10,398 nucleotides of DNA from Pirellulales bacterium. GTDB taxonomy: Bacteria; Planctomycetota; Planctomycetia; Pirellulales; JAICIG01. Shown here piece after piece: positions 1 through 6,415 of this stretch. The notes under the pieces are model-generated. The model made no database searches and was not told the origin of the DNA. It saw nothing but the letters and a program-made list of their open reading frames with translations. The position numbers and the translations under genes are program-made. Each line of letters opens with the position of its first letter. Position 1 is the stretch's first letter. The stretch lies in assembly GCA_025924495.1 (NCBI GenBank), contig JAICIG010000283.1, positions 1 through 10,398 of the forward strand, given 5' to 3'.

Positions 1-937
1 ATTTCTGCGGGCCTTCTTCGTTCCAACGGTTTTCCAACAGCAGGATTCTTCCTGCTTCATACAAGCCGAACTCGGCTACGATCAAGTCCTGGTCTCCATC
101 CCCGTCGAAGTCGCCCGGTTGGACGTCGGCGACGCGGCCTAGGCCCGATGCCAATTCAACCGCCTGATAGCCGCGATTTTCAGGGCTTCGCATCAACCCG
201 ACAACTCGTCCAAATCGCTCGTCGGTCGGATAGAACTGCCCTAAATCGGCGACGACGAGATCGGCGATATCATCGCCATCGAGATCGCAAGGCTCGACGT
301 GACATGGATTGAAAAGTGCTTTGGAGCCAGCCGCAACAATCGATTTAAATTCGCCGTCGGGCAAGACCGCATATAGCCCGCCATAACGCATGTCGCAGGC
401 GAGCAGTGCGGCGCCGAAGTTTTTTCGTGGTTCCAGCCAGGTCAACGCGGCAATCGCCGCCGCGCCTCGGCCGCCGCCAATGCCCACCTCGATCTTAGCG
501 AATTTGAATCTGCCTGGATCGTTGTCTCCGAGCGGGGGCGCGGAAAAATCTTTATAAGGAATGGCTTTTCGCTCGAAATACACAACCACCGCGTCCAAAT
601 TGGGCGCGGGCTCGTCCTTGCGGGGCGAGCTTTTATGAAATGTATAAGCGAACTCCACTTCCTGCCGCCACTCCTCTCGGGGCGCCTCGCTCGGGTCAGG
701 AACCGCATGACAGGTTTTACAAAAGGCGCCTACTTGGGGCCCGATTCGGGCTTCCAATTCGGCATCGGAAAGAGCGGCAAATTCGCCCTCGGCGCCCCGT
801 TTAGAGTCGGTATCGCTTTGCCCGGTTTGTTTCTCTGCCGCAATTCTTTTCGCCGAAGGATCGCTATGAGTGCAACCAACCCAGGCGATGCTGAAAAACA
901 AGCCCAGCAAGAGTCTGCAGTAGATAAGCCGCGTCAT
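1..937 (-). CDS. Heme c-binding FG-GAP/VCBS repeat lipoprotein (partial, C-terminus off the left edge)
   Basis: Reading the minus strand from ATG at 937 gives 312 residues without a stop up to the window edge. Residues 1-21 form a signal peptide ending WVGC, so Cys22 is the likely lipid-modified residue; Trp at -3 is an unusual lipobox residue. A low-complexity linker follows to about residue 55. CKTCH at 73-77 is a covalent heme c site. From about 145 the chain reads as a beta-propeller, with calcium-loop motifs DLDGDDIAD (218-226) and DFDGDGDQD (276-284), both typical of FG-GAP/VCBS blades. Cytochrome c fused to FG-GAP repeats is a recurring planctomycete and verrucomicrobial architecture whose substrate is unknown. 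It should be an exported, membrane-tethered redox or binding protein. No Met occurs between His77 and Met183, so a classical axial Met is not evident. No good ribosome site precedes the ATG. GTG and TTG codons lie upstream in frame, but they fall inside the terminator-like hairpin and I do not favour them. The frame is certain; the substrate is unknown. Confidence 0.87.
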   Translation of the reverse strand, partial: MTRLIYCRLLLGLFFSIAWVGCTHSDPSAKRIAAEKQTGQSDTDSKRGAEGEFAALSDAELEARIGPQVGAFCKTCHAVPDPSEAPREEWRQEVEFAYTFHKSSPRKDEPAPNLDAVVVYFERKAIPYKDFSAPPLGDNDPGRFKFAKIEVGIGGGRGAAAIAALTWLEPRKNFGAALLACDMRYGGLYAVLPDGEFKSIVAAGSKALFNPCHVEPCDLDGDDIADLVVADLGQFYPTDERFGRVVGLMRSPENRGYQAVELASGLGRVADVQPGDFDGDGDQDLIVAEFGLYEAGRILLLENRWNEEGPQK

Positions 938-964
938 CGAAAACCGCCGGTAGTTGGGAAGTAC

Positions 965-1020
965 GGGAAGTCGCAAAAAAACAGCGGGCTCTCTTCGCAC
1001 AGCCCGCCGGCTGACTCCCC
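965..1020 (-). terminator. Terminator-like nested hairpin with U7 tract in the leader of the heme/FG-GAP gene
   Basis: On the minus strand GCGGGCT (1007-1001) pairs perfectly with AGCCCGC (990-984) across a 10-nt loop. TG and then seven T (981-975) follow, which is the form of a rho-independent terminator. An outer 8-bp helix, GGGGAGTC (1020-1013) with GACTTCCC (972-965, one G-U pair), encloses the stem and the U tract. The element ends only 28 nt before the ATG at 937. No minus-strand gene is visible upstream for it to terminate, so it is either an attenuator in the 5' leader or the end of a short RNA. The pairing is seen directly; the function is inferred. Confidence 0.6.
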
Positions 1021-1128
1021 GCATGAGGGTGGAAGATCCCGTTTCGCCGGTTACATGAGGGGCGCAATACGCTAGCGGCGATTAGATGACCGCAGGGTCG
1101 AAGGCCACAAACTGCTGAAGACAAATGA

Positions 1129-1137
1129 TTTATAACA
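1129..1137 (-). promoter_or_regulatory. Candidate extended -10 promoter for the heme/FG-GAP leader
   Basis: The minus strand reads TGTTATAAA, which is a TGn extension directly before a near-consensus TATAAA. No convincing -35 hexamer lies 16-18 bp upstream, which extended -10 promoters can tolerate. Transcription would begin near 1122 and give a leader of about 185 nt containing the terminator-like hairpin. This is sequence matching only, and sigma preferences in planctomycetes may differ. Confidence 0.35.
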
Positions 1138-1330
1138 CAGCGCCGAAGCAAAAGACAGGGGGCGGTTAGGGCGGCTCCCGGGCGAGCCTGAAGTCCCTTC
1201 GAGTTTGTTGGCGCAATAGGACTGTCCTGCATCTCTCATCAATCTGAAGCACTAGGCGTGAGCCGCCGGTCAATGGAGGGGGTGGGCCTGATCTGCTAAA
1301 GTTCCTGGAGCCCACTTAGAAGCGTCGCAT

Positions 1331-1360
1331 TTGAATTCGTAGTTAAAATGTGTCTAATTT
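1331..1360 (+). promoter_or_regulatory. Candidate promoter of the pseudopilin operon
   Basis: TTGAAT (1331-1336) and TAATTT (1355-1360) are separated by 18 bp in an AT-rich stretch, about 140 bp before the pseudopilin start. A perfect TTGACA at 1365-1370 has no acceptable -10 hexamer 15-19 bp downstream, so the first pair is preferred. The call is weak. Confidence 0.3.
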
Positions 1361-1449
1361 TAGGTTGACATTTCCGATTAATATGAGAACTTGGCTCTTG
1401 CGCAGGAAGAGGCCCTTCGCATTCTTACCGAAATCTTGTCCAGCGGTTC

Positions 1450-1463
1450 AACGCTTAAGCGTT
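1450..1463. repeat. Perfect 14-bp palindrome AACGCTTAAGCGTT
   Basis: AACGCTTAAGCGTT equals its own reverse complement over all 14 bases and lies 34 nt before the pseudopilin ATG, inside the probable 5' leader. With no central loop it fits a dimeric regulator's operator better than an RNA hairpin, although a smaller stem could form. Whether anything binds it is unknown. Confidence 0.5.
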
Positions 1464-1482
1464 CTTGTGTCGCGTTTTTTTC

Positions 1483-1488
1483 GGGAGG
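1483..1488 (+). promoter_or_regulatory. Ribosome binding site fixing the pseudopilin start at 1498
   Basis: GGGAGG lies 9 nt before ATG 1498. The frame stays open upstream to a TTG at 1465, but that start would add 11 residues translated across this site and has no ribosome site of its own. ATG 1498 is therefore the better start. Confidence 0.75.
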
Positions 1489-1497
1489 CCTCAATTT

Positions 1498-2580
1498 ATG
1501 TCCTCGTGTAGATCATTATCTCTTCCTCGTCGGGCGTTCACGCTCGTCGAGCTTCTCGTCGTCATTGCGATCATTGGCATCTTAATCGCCTTGTTGTTGC
1601 CCGCGGTTCAAGCCGCTCGCGAGGCCGCCCGGCGCAGTCAATGCACGAACAACCTGAAGCAATATGGCGTCGCCATCCACAACTATATCGACACCTATAA
1701 GACGTTTCCCATGTCGGGTAATGATTGGGGTAATGCGCCGCAGCTTGGCTGGCAGCCCCGTATCCTGCCGTTCACCGAAGCTCGACAGATTTGGGACCAG
1801 TTGAACTTCCAGAACATCCAAGCATTGACCACTCTTGGCACTAGCTCTTCGCCTGTGGAGGTTGACCTCGAACTCATTAGCCTTGGGGCGAACGTGCCGC
1901 GCCGGGCGAGAATTTACGGCGCTCCCCTGCAACGCTGCCCATCCGATACGACCATTCAAGTCTGGTGGGAGAGCGCTCAGGACGGAATTTTCCTGCCTAG
2001 CTATGGCGGCAGCCTCGGCTCGCAAGGCGTAACGTCGGCCAACGGTTCGTGCAACACTTACACCGGGTTCGCACTGACTGCAGGCTTTGGAGACTCACCT
2101 GATGCAACCCAAGTTTCAGGCATTTTCGGGCGAAACTTGTGGGGCCCTAACAGGCCGTCTTTCGTTACCGACGGCCTTTCCAACACGATTATGGTTGGCG
2201 AGATTTTGGGGCTGTGCAACGACCATTCGACCGTCAGTTCGGGGTGGAATTATAATGGCTCGGGCAACGCCCACGCCCAGACGACGGTCCCTATGAATGA
2301 CATGACCACCTGCTATCAGGACGGAGTGACCAACCCAAGTGGAATGGCTGCCGCCCAGGCTGATCCCCTCGTCTCGAACGCAAATTGCTACCAATGGAAC
2401 AACTGGAATTATTCCTGGGGATTCCGCTCGAAACATCCAGGCGGTTGCAACTTCTTGATGGCCGATGGTAGTGCTCGATTTCTCGGACAAAACATCAACC
2501 ATATCCTCTATCAGCGATTGGGCGGCAAAGCGGATGGCAAGTCGCTGGGCGACTTCAACATCGGCGCAGGAACAAACTGA
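1498..2580 (+). CDS. DUF1559 pseudopilin-like protein (type II/IV-pilin N-terminus, H-X9-DG C-terminus)
   Basis: The protein has 360 residues, a usual DUF1559 size. After a short basic leader the sequence RRAFTLVELLVVIAIIGILI (11-30) is a class III prepilin signal. Prepilin peptidase should cut between Ala13 and Phe14, leaving Glu18 at the conserved +5 position; Ala replaces the more common Gly before the cut. The following segment, ending LLLPAVQAAREAARR, is the pilin helix typical of planctomycetes. A CPSD motif lies at 147-150, TDGLSNTIMVGE at 224-235, and the family's C-terminal H-X9-DG motif is H313 to D323-G324, followed by the typical SARF. These proteins exist in large paralogous sets per planctomycete genome and are thought to be membrane-anchored envelope or pseudopilus components; their molecular role is not settled. 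It is the first gene of the five-gene co-directional block. Family assignment is very secure. Confidence 0.95.
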   Translation: MSSCRSLSLPRRAFTLVELLVVIAIIGILIALLLPAVQAAREAARRSQCTNNLKQYGVAIHNYIDTYKTFPMSGNDWGNAPQLGWQPRILPFTEARQIWDQLNFQNIQALTTLGTSSSPVEVDLELISLGANVPRRARIYGAPLQRCPSDTTIQVWWESAQDGIFLPSYGGSLGSQGVTSANGSCNTYTGFALTAGFGDSPDATQVSGIFGRNLWGPNRPSFVTDGLSNTIMVGEILGLCNDHSTVSSGWNYNGSGNAHAQTTVPMNDMTTCYQDGVTNPSGMAAAQADPLVSNANCYQWNNWNYSWGFRSKHPGGCNFLMADGSARFLGQNINHILYQRLGGKADGKSLGDFNIGAGTN

Positions 2581-2606
2581 GAGACTAGCGCATTGTGGCT
2601 AGTCTC
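2581..2606 (+). terminator. Perfect 9-bp hairpin after the pseudopilin stop
   Basis: GAGACTAGC (2581-2589) and GCTAGTCTC (2598-2606) pair perfectly around an 8-nt loop, starting at the base after the TGA. No U tract follows, so this is not a canonical intrinsic terminator. It could stabilise the 3' end of a processed pseudopilin mRNA or terminate partially before the downstream genes. The remaining spacer to 2723 shows only the next gene's ribosome site. Confidence 0.55.
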
Positions 2607-2709
2607 CATAATCGAGGATAGGATGCGTTAGCTCTGTGACCGCGCGGCGGTTTGGTGGCCGCCGCTGTGGCTGGCTGTGCGGACACCGTTTTACTTGCAC
2701 TAGGCTTTG

Positions 2710-2716
2710 AAGGAGG
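2710..2716 (+). promoter_or_regulatory. Ribosome binding site fixing a GTG start at 2724
   Basis: AAGGAGG is a near-perfect Shine-Dalgarno sequence 7 nt before GTG 2724. The frame is open further upstream to TTG 2652, which lacks such a site. Starting at 2724 also places the lipoprotein signal at the N-terminus, so GTG 2724 is preferred. Confidence 0.8.
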
Positions 2717-2723
2717 ATGCTCC

Positions 2724-3221
2724 GTGTGCCATAGCGGCTGGGTTTGGTCACTATGCATTTTTGTGGCGGCGGTTTCGACAGGTTGTGGATCTTCTGGTCC
2801 CAAACTGTATCCGGCCTCGGGAACGGTGACGTACGAAGGTAAACCAGTAGACGGCGCTACAGTCATGTTCACCCCCCAGGCGGGAAGGCCGTGTATCGGA
2901 ACCACCGATGCCGCGGGCAAGTTTACGATTTCAACCAACGGGAAACCCGGCGCGGCTCCGGGGGCCTACACCGTGTCAATCATCAAGCCCCAAAGCTCAG
3001 ATTCCGCCGTCGCTTCTTCGCAGGCCGAGGTTAAGCCGAGTGAAGAGGAGATGATGAATCGGCAGAAAGACATGGCTGCGATGATGCAGGGTGCGCAAAA
3101 GGCTGCCAAGCCAAAGCCGCTCTTGCCAGAAAAGTATTCGCTGCCCCAGAGCAGTAGCTTGTCGGCCACCGTCACTGAAGATGCATCCAAGAACGTGTTT
3201 GAGTTCGCACTCACGCCCTAA
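2724..3221 (+). CDS. Small lipoprotein with carboxypeptidase-regulatory-like (transthyretin-like) domain
   Basis: From GTG 2724 the product has 165 residues. A hydrophobic segment (6-18) ends in VSTGC, so Cys21 is the likely lipidated residue; Ser at -3 is a little atypical. Residues 29-90 match the prealbumin-like fold: GTVTYEGKPVDGATVMFTP (33-51) is the classic strand-turn-strand opening, T61-D-A-A-G-K-F-T follows, then PGAYTVSI (79-86). A charged, Met- and Lys-rich linker (100-133) precedes LLPEKYSLPQSS and a final beta segment. Such proteins are abundant in planctomycetes, commonly sit beside DUF1559 genes, and have no proven function. The likely location is the periplasm or outer surface, tethered by lipid. 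The gene is 143 nt after the pseudopilin and 33 nt before the TPR gene. Recognition is firm; the function is unknown. Confidence 0.88.
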   Translation: MCHSGWVWSLCIFVAAVSTGCGSSGPKLYPASGTVTYEGKPVDGATVMFTPQAGRPCIGTTDAAGKFTISTNGKPGAAPGAYTVSIIKPQSSDSAVASSQAEVKPSEEEMMNRQKDMAAMMQGAQKAAKPKPLLPEKYSLPQSSSLSATVTEDASKNVFEFALTP

Positions 3222-3254
3222 GATTCGCAAGCGAAAGCCCGCTGAAAGATAGAG

Positions 3255-4577
3255 ATGGTATTACAGCGCGGGGCGCGCTTTACGCCGCGGGGGCGCGGCA
3301 GGTTGTTGTGTCTGCTCGCTGCGATCGTGAGCGTCCTGGTGATCTGTCGCGGCGATATTTCTTTCGCCTACAAGCTGATGGCGGCCCGACGCGCGCTGCG
3401 CAGCGGCGATGCTCAACGCACTATTCAAATCCTCGATCAAGTCGATCTGAGCCATCAGGCGTCGGCAGAATGGCATTACGTGCGGGCTCGCGCCGAGCGT
3501 CGCAGAACCCGATTTGCCGCTGCCGAGCAACATCTTGCACAAGCCAGAGCTTGGGGCTGGGACGTCGAAGACGTCCGCCGGGAAGCCTTGCTGCTTAAGG
3601 CGCGCCAAGGACAGATCAAGAAAGTCGAGCCACTTCTAGTCCAGCTGCTCGAGTCCGGTCTCGGTGATGACGCCGCGGAGGACGTCTACGAAACCATGTC
3701 CCAGGCTTATTGGGCGGCGTACTATGTGGAAGATGCACTGAAATGTCTCAAGTTTTGGAGTGCATGGCAGACCAAAAACCTGACGCCTCGACTATGGACC
3801 GCGGATCTTTTCAAGCGATCCGACAGGCCGAACGCCGCTATCGCTCAGTATCGAGATGTTCTCGCCATCGATCCCCATAACAACGAAGCCTTAGTCAAAC
3901 TTGGCGAATTGTTGCTCAAGGGGCTGGAAGTCGATGCGGCTTCCGCTGCATTCGAGCAATGTTTGGAGCAATCTCCTGAGACGCCCGACGCATTGCTGGG
4001 GCTAGCGGATTGCCGGCGGCGCAAAGGTGCAGTCGACGAGGTGAAGGATCTGCTTTACGAGATGCTGACATTGGAATTGACGCCGGTTCAACACAGCCAG
4101 GCGTTGGCGATGTTGGGGACGCTTGCCCTGGAAGACCGAGATTACTCGCGCGCGGTACAACTGCTGCAAAGTTCAGTCTCTTTCGATGCGAACGACGCTG
4201 CGATCCATGTATCTCTGGCGGCTGCGTTGACCGCAATTGGCAAGGATGAATTAGCCGCCGCAGCCCGGCAGCGGGCGCGTGATACAAGCGATCGTCATGC
4301 ACGCCTGACGCGGACGTGCGGTAAAGCTGTAGAGGATCCGGAAAACGCCGACCTGCGTTGCGAGGCGGGGCTGATTCTCATGGAACAGGGTTTCTGGCTT
4401 GAAGGGGCCGATTGGATCCGAACCGCGATTGAAATCGATCCAGGACATTCGGCTGCCCACGAAGGAATGGCGAAGTATTACGAGCACACCGGCAATCTCG
4501 AAAAGGCGATACGACACCGCTCCCTGGCGAATCGGGCCGATCAGGCGCAGACCGACGCGAAGGGCAAGGGCGGTTAG
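3255..4577 (+). CDS. Membrane-anchored tetratricopeptide repeat (TPR) protein
   Basis: The product has 440 residues. A basic N-terminus (5-16) precedes a hydrophobic segment (17-31) that is either a signal anchor or an uncleaved signal peptide, placing the repeats outside the cytoplasm. Helical TPR-type repeats fill about 40-425. The clearest are 190-208 (ending AIDPHN), 209-242 (EALVKLGELLLKG to the QSPET turn), 282-312 and 364-397 (ending AIEIDPGHS). The tail is charged and ends KGKGG. TPR domains hold protein partners; no catalytic motif is seen. The start has a weak GAAAGA ribosome site 5 nt upstream. The gene ends two bases before the CRTAC1-like gene, which indicates coupled translation and suggests that this TPR serves that protein. 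The partner is inferred from context only. Confidence 0.88.
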   Translation: MVLQRGARFTPRGRGRLLCLLAAIVSVLVICRGDISFAYKLMAARRALRSGDAQRTIQILDQVDLSHQASAEWHYVRARAERRRTRFAAAEQHLAQARAWGWDVEDVRREALLLKARQGQIKKVEPLLVQLLESGLGDDAAEDVYETMSQAYWAAYYVEDALKCLKFWSAWQTKNLTPRLWTADLFKRSDRPNAAIAQYRDVLAIDPHNNEALVKLGELLLKGLEVDAASAAFEQCLEQSPETPDALLGLADCRRRKGAVDEVKDLLYEMLTLELTPVQHSQALAMLGTLALEDRDYSRAVQLLQSSVSFDANDAAIHVSLAAALTAIGKDELAAAARQRARDTSDRHARLTRTCGKAVEDPENADLRCEAGLILMEQGFWLEGADWIRTAIEIDPGHSAAHEGMAKYYEHTGNLEKAIRHRSLANRADQAQTDAKGKGG

Positions 4578-4579
4578 CC

Positions 4580-6415
4580 ATGCTCGATGCCTTGGATTGC
4601 TCATATCCGTCCAGCAGGGCGCCCGGCAGGACGTATCATGGTTCGTGCAACCTGACTTTTCGACCAGTTGGTGTTCTGTGGATCGGAAACGCCTTCATTG
4701 TTGCAGCGGCACTGGCCGCGGGTTGCGGCCGGCCGGTTGAACCTCAGATAAAAATGCGTGACAATAGTGATCGCACCGCAGAAAGCGCCGCCATTCCGGC
4801 GGCCGTGCCGTTTGTGGATCGTGCTCGGGAATTCGGAATCGATTTCACTTATCGAGAAGGCGGAGAGGCCAATCACTGCACAATTCTTGAATCGCTCGGC
4901 GGAGGAGTAGGCTGGCTGGACTTTGATCGCGATGGTTGGCTGGATCTCGTGGCGACAGGGGGCGGTGGTTTTCCGGGCGGAAATGCAGTAGCCGGGCGGA
5001 TCGGCGCATTATATCGCAATTTAGATGGAAAAAAATTCGTCTCCGAGGCGAGTAACGCTGGGATCGAAAATCGAGAATTATATACCAATGGTTTGGCGAT
5101 CGCCGACTATGACAACGACGGTTTCCAAGATTTCTTGATTACTGGCTACGGCCAGCCGCAGCTCTGGCATAATATGGGCGATGGAACATTCCAGGAGAGG
5201 GCGCTAGCTGCAGGCATTCTGGACGACCGCTGGGGTTCTAGCGCGGGCTGGGCCGATTTGAACGGGGATGGCAACACCGACGTCTACCTGACGCACTATG
5301 TGAATTGGTCTTTTGACAACCATCCGTACTGCGCCGGCCGGCTTGGCACGCGCGATAGCTGCCCGCCGCGGCAGTTCGATCCGCTGCCGGACAGCGTCTA
5401 CTTTAGCGCGGGCGATGGCAGTTTTGCCGACGCCACAGCTTTCGCTGGACTGCGTCAGGACGGCAAAGGGCTGGGCGTGCTGCTATTTGACGTCGAACCT
5501 GACGGAGACGTCGATATCTATGTCGCCAACGACACTACCGACAACTTTCTGTACATCAATGATGGGAGCGGAAAGTTCGCAGAAATCGGCATCGAGGCAG
5601 GCGTCGCTCGCGACGACAACGGGATACCGAATGGCAGCATGGGCGTTGACACATGCGATTTCAACGGCGACGGCCTGCCCGATATCTGGGTGGCGAACTA
5701 TGAACGAGAATCGTTTGCGCTTTATCGCAATGAGGGGCATCATCGTTTCTTACATGTAAGCCAGCGTTTGGGCATCACCGACCTCGGAGGTCTGTTCGTC
5801 GGGTTCGGTACGGCCTGCGAAGATTTTGATTCCGACGGCGACATCGACTTTGTCGTCGCCAATGGCCACGTCATCAAGCAACCCGCTAATTCGCCTCGCA
5901 AACAGCTTCCCTTGCTAATGCAGTACGACGGGCGACGGTTCCAGCGTGCGCAGTCCGTACGCGGAAGCTACTTCGGCGATCCACATGAGGGGCGTGGCGT
6001 GGCCGTCGCCGATTTCGACGCCGACGGGGACTTGGATCTTGCAATCTCGCAGTTAGAGGAGCCGATTGTGCTCCTAGCAAATGAGTTTCACCAGAGCAAC
6101 CGGTTCCTGTCGTTGAGCCTGATCGGCGTGCAATCAAATCGCGATGCGGTCGGGGCGCGGGTGGAGTTGCACCTGGACGGCAAGACGTACAACCGTCAAA
6201 TCAGCGGAGGCGGGAGCTACTTATCGCATTCCGCCCGGGCTGTTCACTTTGTCTTGCCTGAAAATGACGAGCCACGAGCCTTGGTCGTACATTGGCCCAC
6301 GGGGCGCGTGCAGCACTTGGACGCCAGCGCGCTAATGGGCCGAGTGACTCTATTAGAGCCGGTCCATGAAAGCGACTCTTTGCCGCGGCTTGACATTCGC
6401 AAGGCATTCCCGTGA
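4580..6415 (+). CDS. CRTAC1-like FG-GAP/VCBS propeller lipoprotein with C-terminal ASPIC/UnbV domain
   Basis: The product has 611 residues. The n-region is unusually long (about 29 residues), then a hydrophobic stretch ends LAAGC, making Cys49 the probable lipidated residue. Seven calcium-loop motifs follow, one per expected propeller blade: DFDRDGWLD (114), DYDNDGFQD (176), DLNGDGNTD (226), DVEPDGDVD (304, with Glu306 replacing Asp), DFNGDGLPD (360), DFDSDGDID (415) and DFDADGDLD (478). The insertion with Cys251 and Cys261-Pro-Pro is typical of the bacterial CRTAC1 group and could form a disulfide. Residues 522-592 match ASPIC/UnbV (GARVEL, the GGGSYLS block, WPTGRVQ). The animal relative CRTAC1 is a secreted Ca-binding matrix protein; the bacterial role is unknown, presumably adhesion or surface binding. 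The gene sits 2 nt after the first TPR gene and overlaps the second by 4 nt. Confidence 0.94.
   Translation: MLDALDCSYPSSRAPGRTYHGSCNLTFRPVGVLWIGNAFIVAAALAAGCGRPVEPQIKMRDNSDRTAESAAIPAAVPFVDRAREFGIDFTYREGGEANHCTILESLGGGVGWLDFDRDGWLDLVATGGGGFPGGNAVAGRIGALYRNLDGKKFVSEASNAGIENRELYTNGLAIADYDNDGFQDFLITGYGQPQLWHNMGDGTFQERALAAGILDDRWGSSAGWADLNGDGNTDVYLTHYVNWSFDNHPYCAGRLGTRDSCPPRQFDPLPDSVYFSAGDGSFADATAFAGLRQDGKGLGVLLFDVEPDGDVDIYVANDTTDNFLYINDGSGKFAEIGIEAGVARDDNGIPNGSMGVDTCDFNGDGLPDIWVANYERESFALYRNEGHHRFLHVSQRLGITDLGGLFVGFGTACEDFDSDGDIDFVVANGHVIKQPANSPRKQLPLLMQYDGRRFQRAQSVRGSYFGDPHEGRGVAVADFDADGDLDLAISQLEEPIVLLANEFHQSNRFLSLSLIGVQSNRDAVGARVELHLDGKTYNRQISGGGSYLSHSARAVHFVLPENDEPRALVVHWPTGRVQHLDASALMGRVTLLEPVHESDSLPRLDIRKAFP

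Larger units (their letters stand above)
938..1497. other. Divergent intergenic control region, no credible gene
   Basis: About 560 bases lie between the minus-strand heme/FG-GAP gene and the plus-strand pseudopilin gene. Open frames here give Arg/Pro/Ser-rich translations with no recognisable motif, so I call the region non-coding. Besides the elements listed separately, it holds the direct repeat CATGAGGG at 1022-1029 and 1054-1061, the palindrome CGCTAGCG at 1070-1077, a 5-bp hairpin GGCTC/GAGCC at 1173-1188, and the odd-centred palindrome AGGACTGTCCT at 1218-1228. The part from about 1331 to 1390 is clearly AT-rich compared with its surroundings, which fits a promoter zone for the plus-strand operon. 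Confidence 0.75.

Noticed and set aside
635..1075. Plus-strand ORF of 146 codons
   Set aside because: It is antisense to the heme/FG-GAP gene, whose frame has clear signal peptide, CxxCH and propeller motifs. The plus-strand product has none.
864..1232. Minus-strand ORF of 122 codons across the intergenic region
   Set aside because: It overlaps the start of the lipoprotein gene in another frame, reads through the terminator-like hairpin, and encodes low-complexity Arg/Pro/Ser/Ala sequence.
1365..1370. Perfect TTGACA as -35 of the operon promoter
   Set aside because: No acceptable -10 hexamer occurs 15-19 bp downstream; TAATAT at 1379 is only 8 bp away.
1465..1497. TTG start adding 11 residues to the pseudopilin
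   Set aside because: It has no ribosome site, and GGGAGG is perfectly placed for ATG 1498, which leaves a normal short prepilin leader.
2652..2723. Longer N-terminus for the small lipoprotein from TTG 2652
   Set aside because: AAGGAGG sits 7 nt before GTG 2724, and starting there puts the signal peptide at the true N-terminus.
3224..3235. TTCGC/GCGAA inverted repeat after the small lipoprotein gene as a terminator
   Set aside because: The loop would be 2 nt (or the stem only 4 bp), there is no U tract, and the next gene starts 20 nt later.
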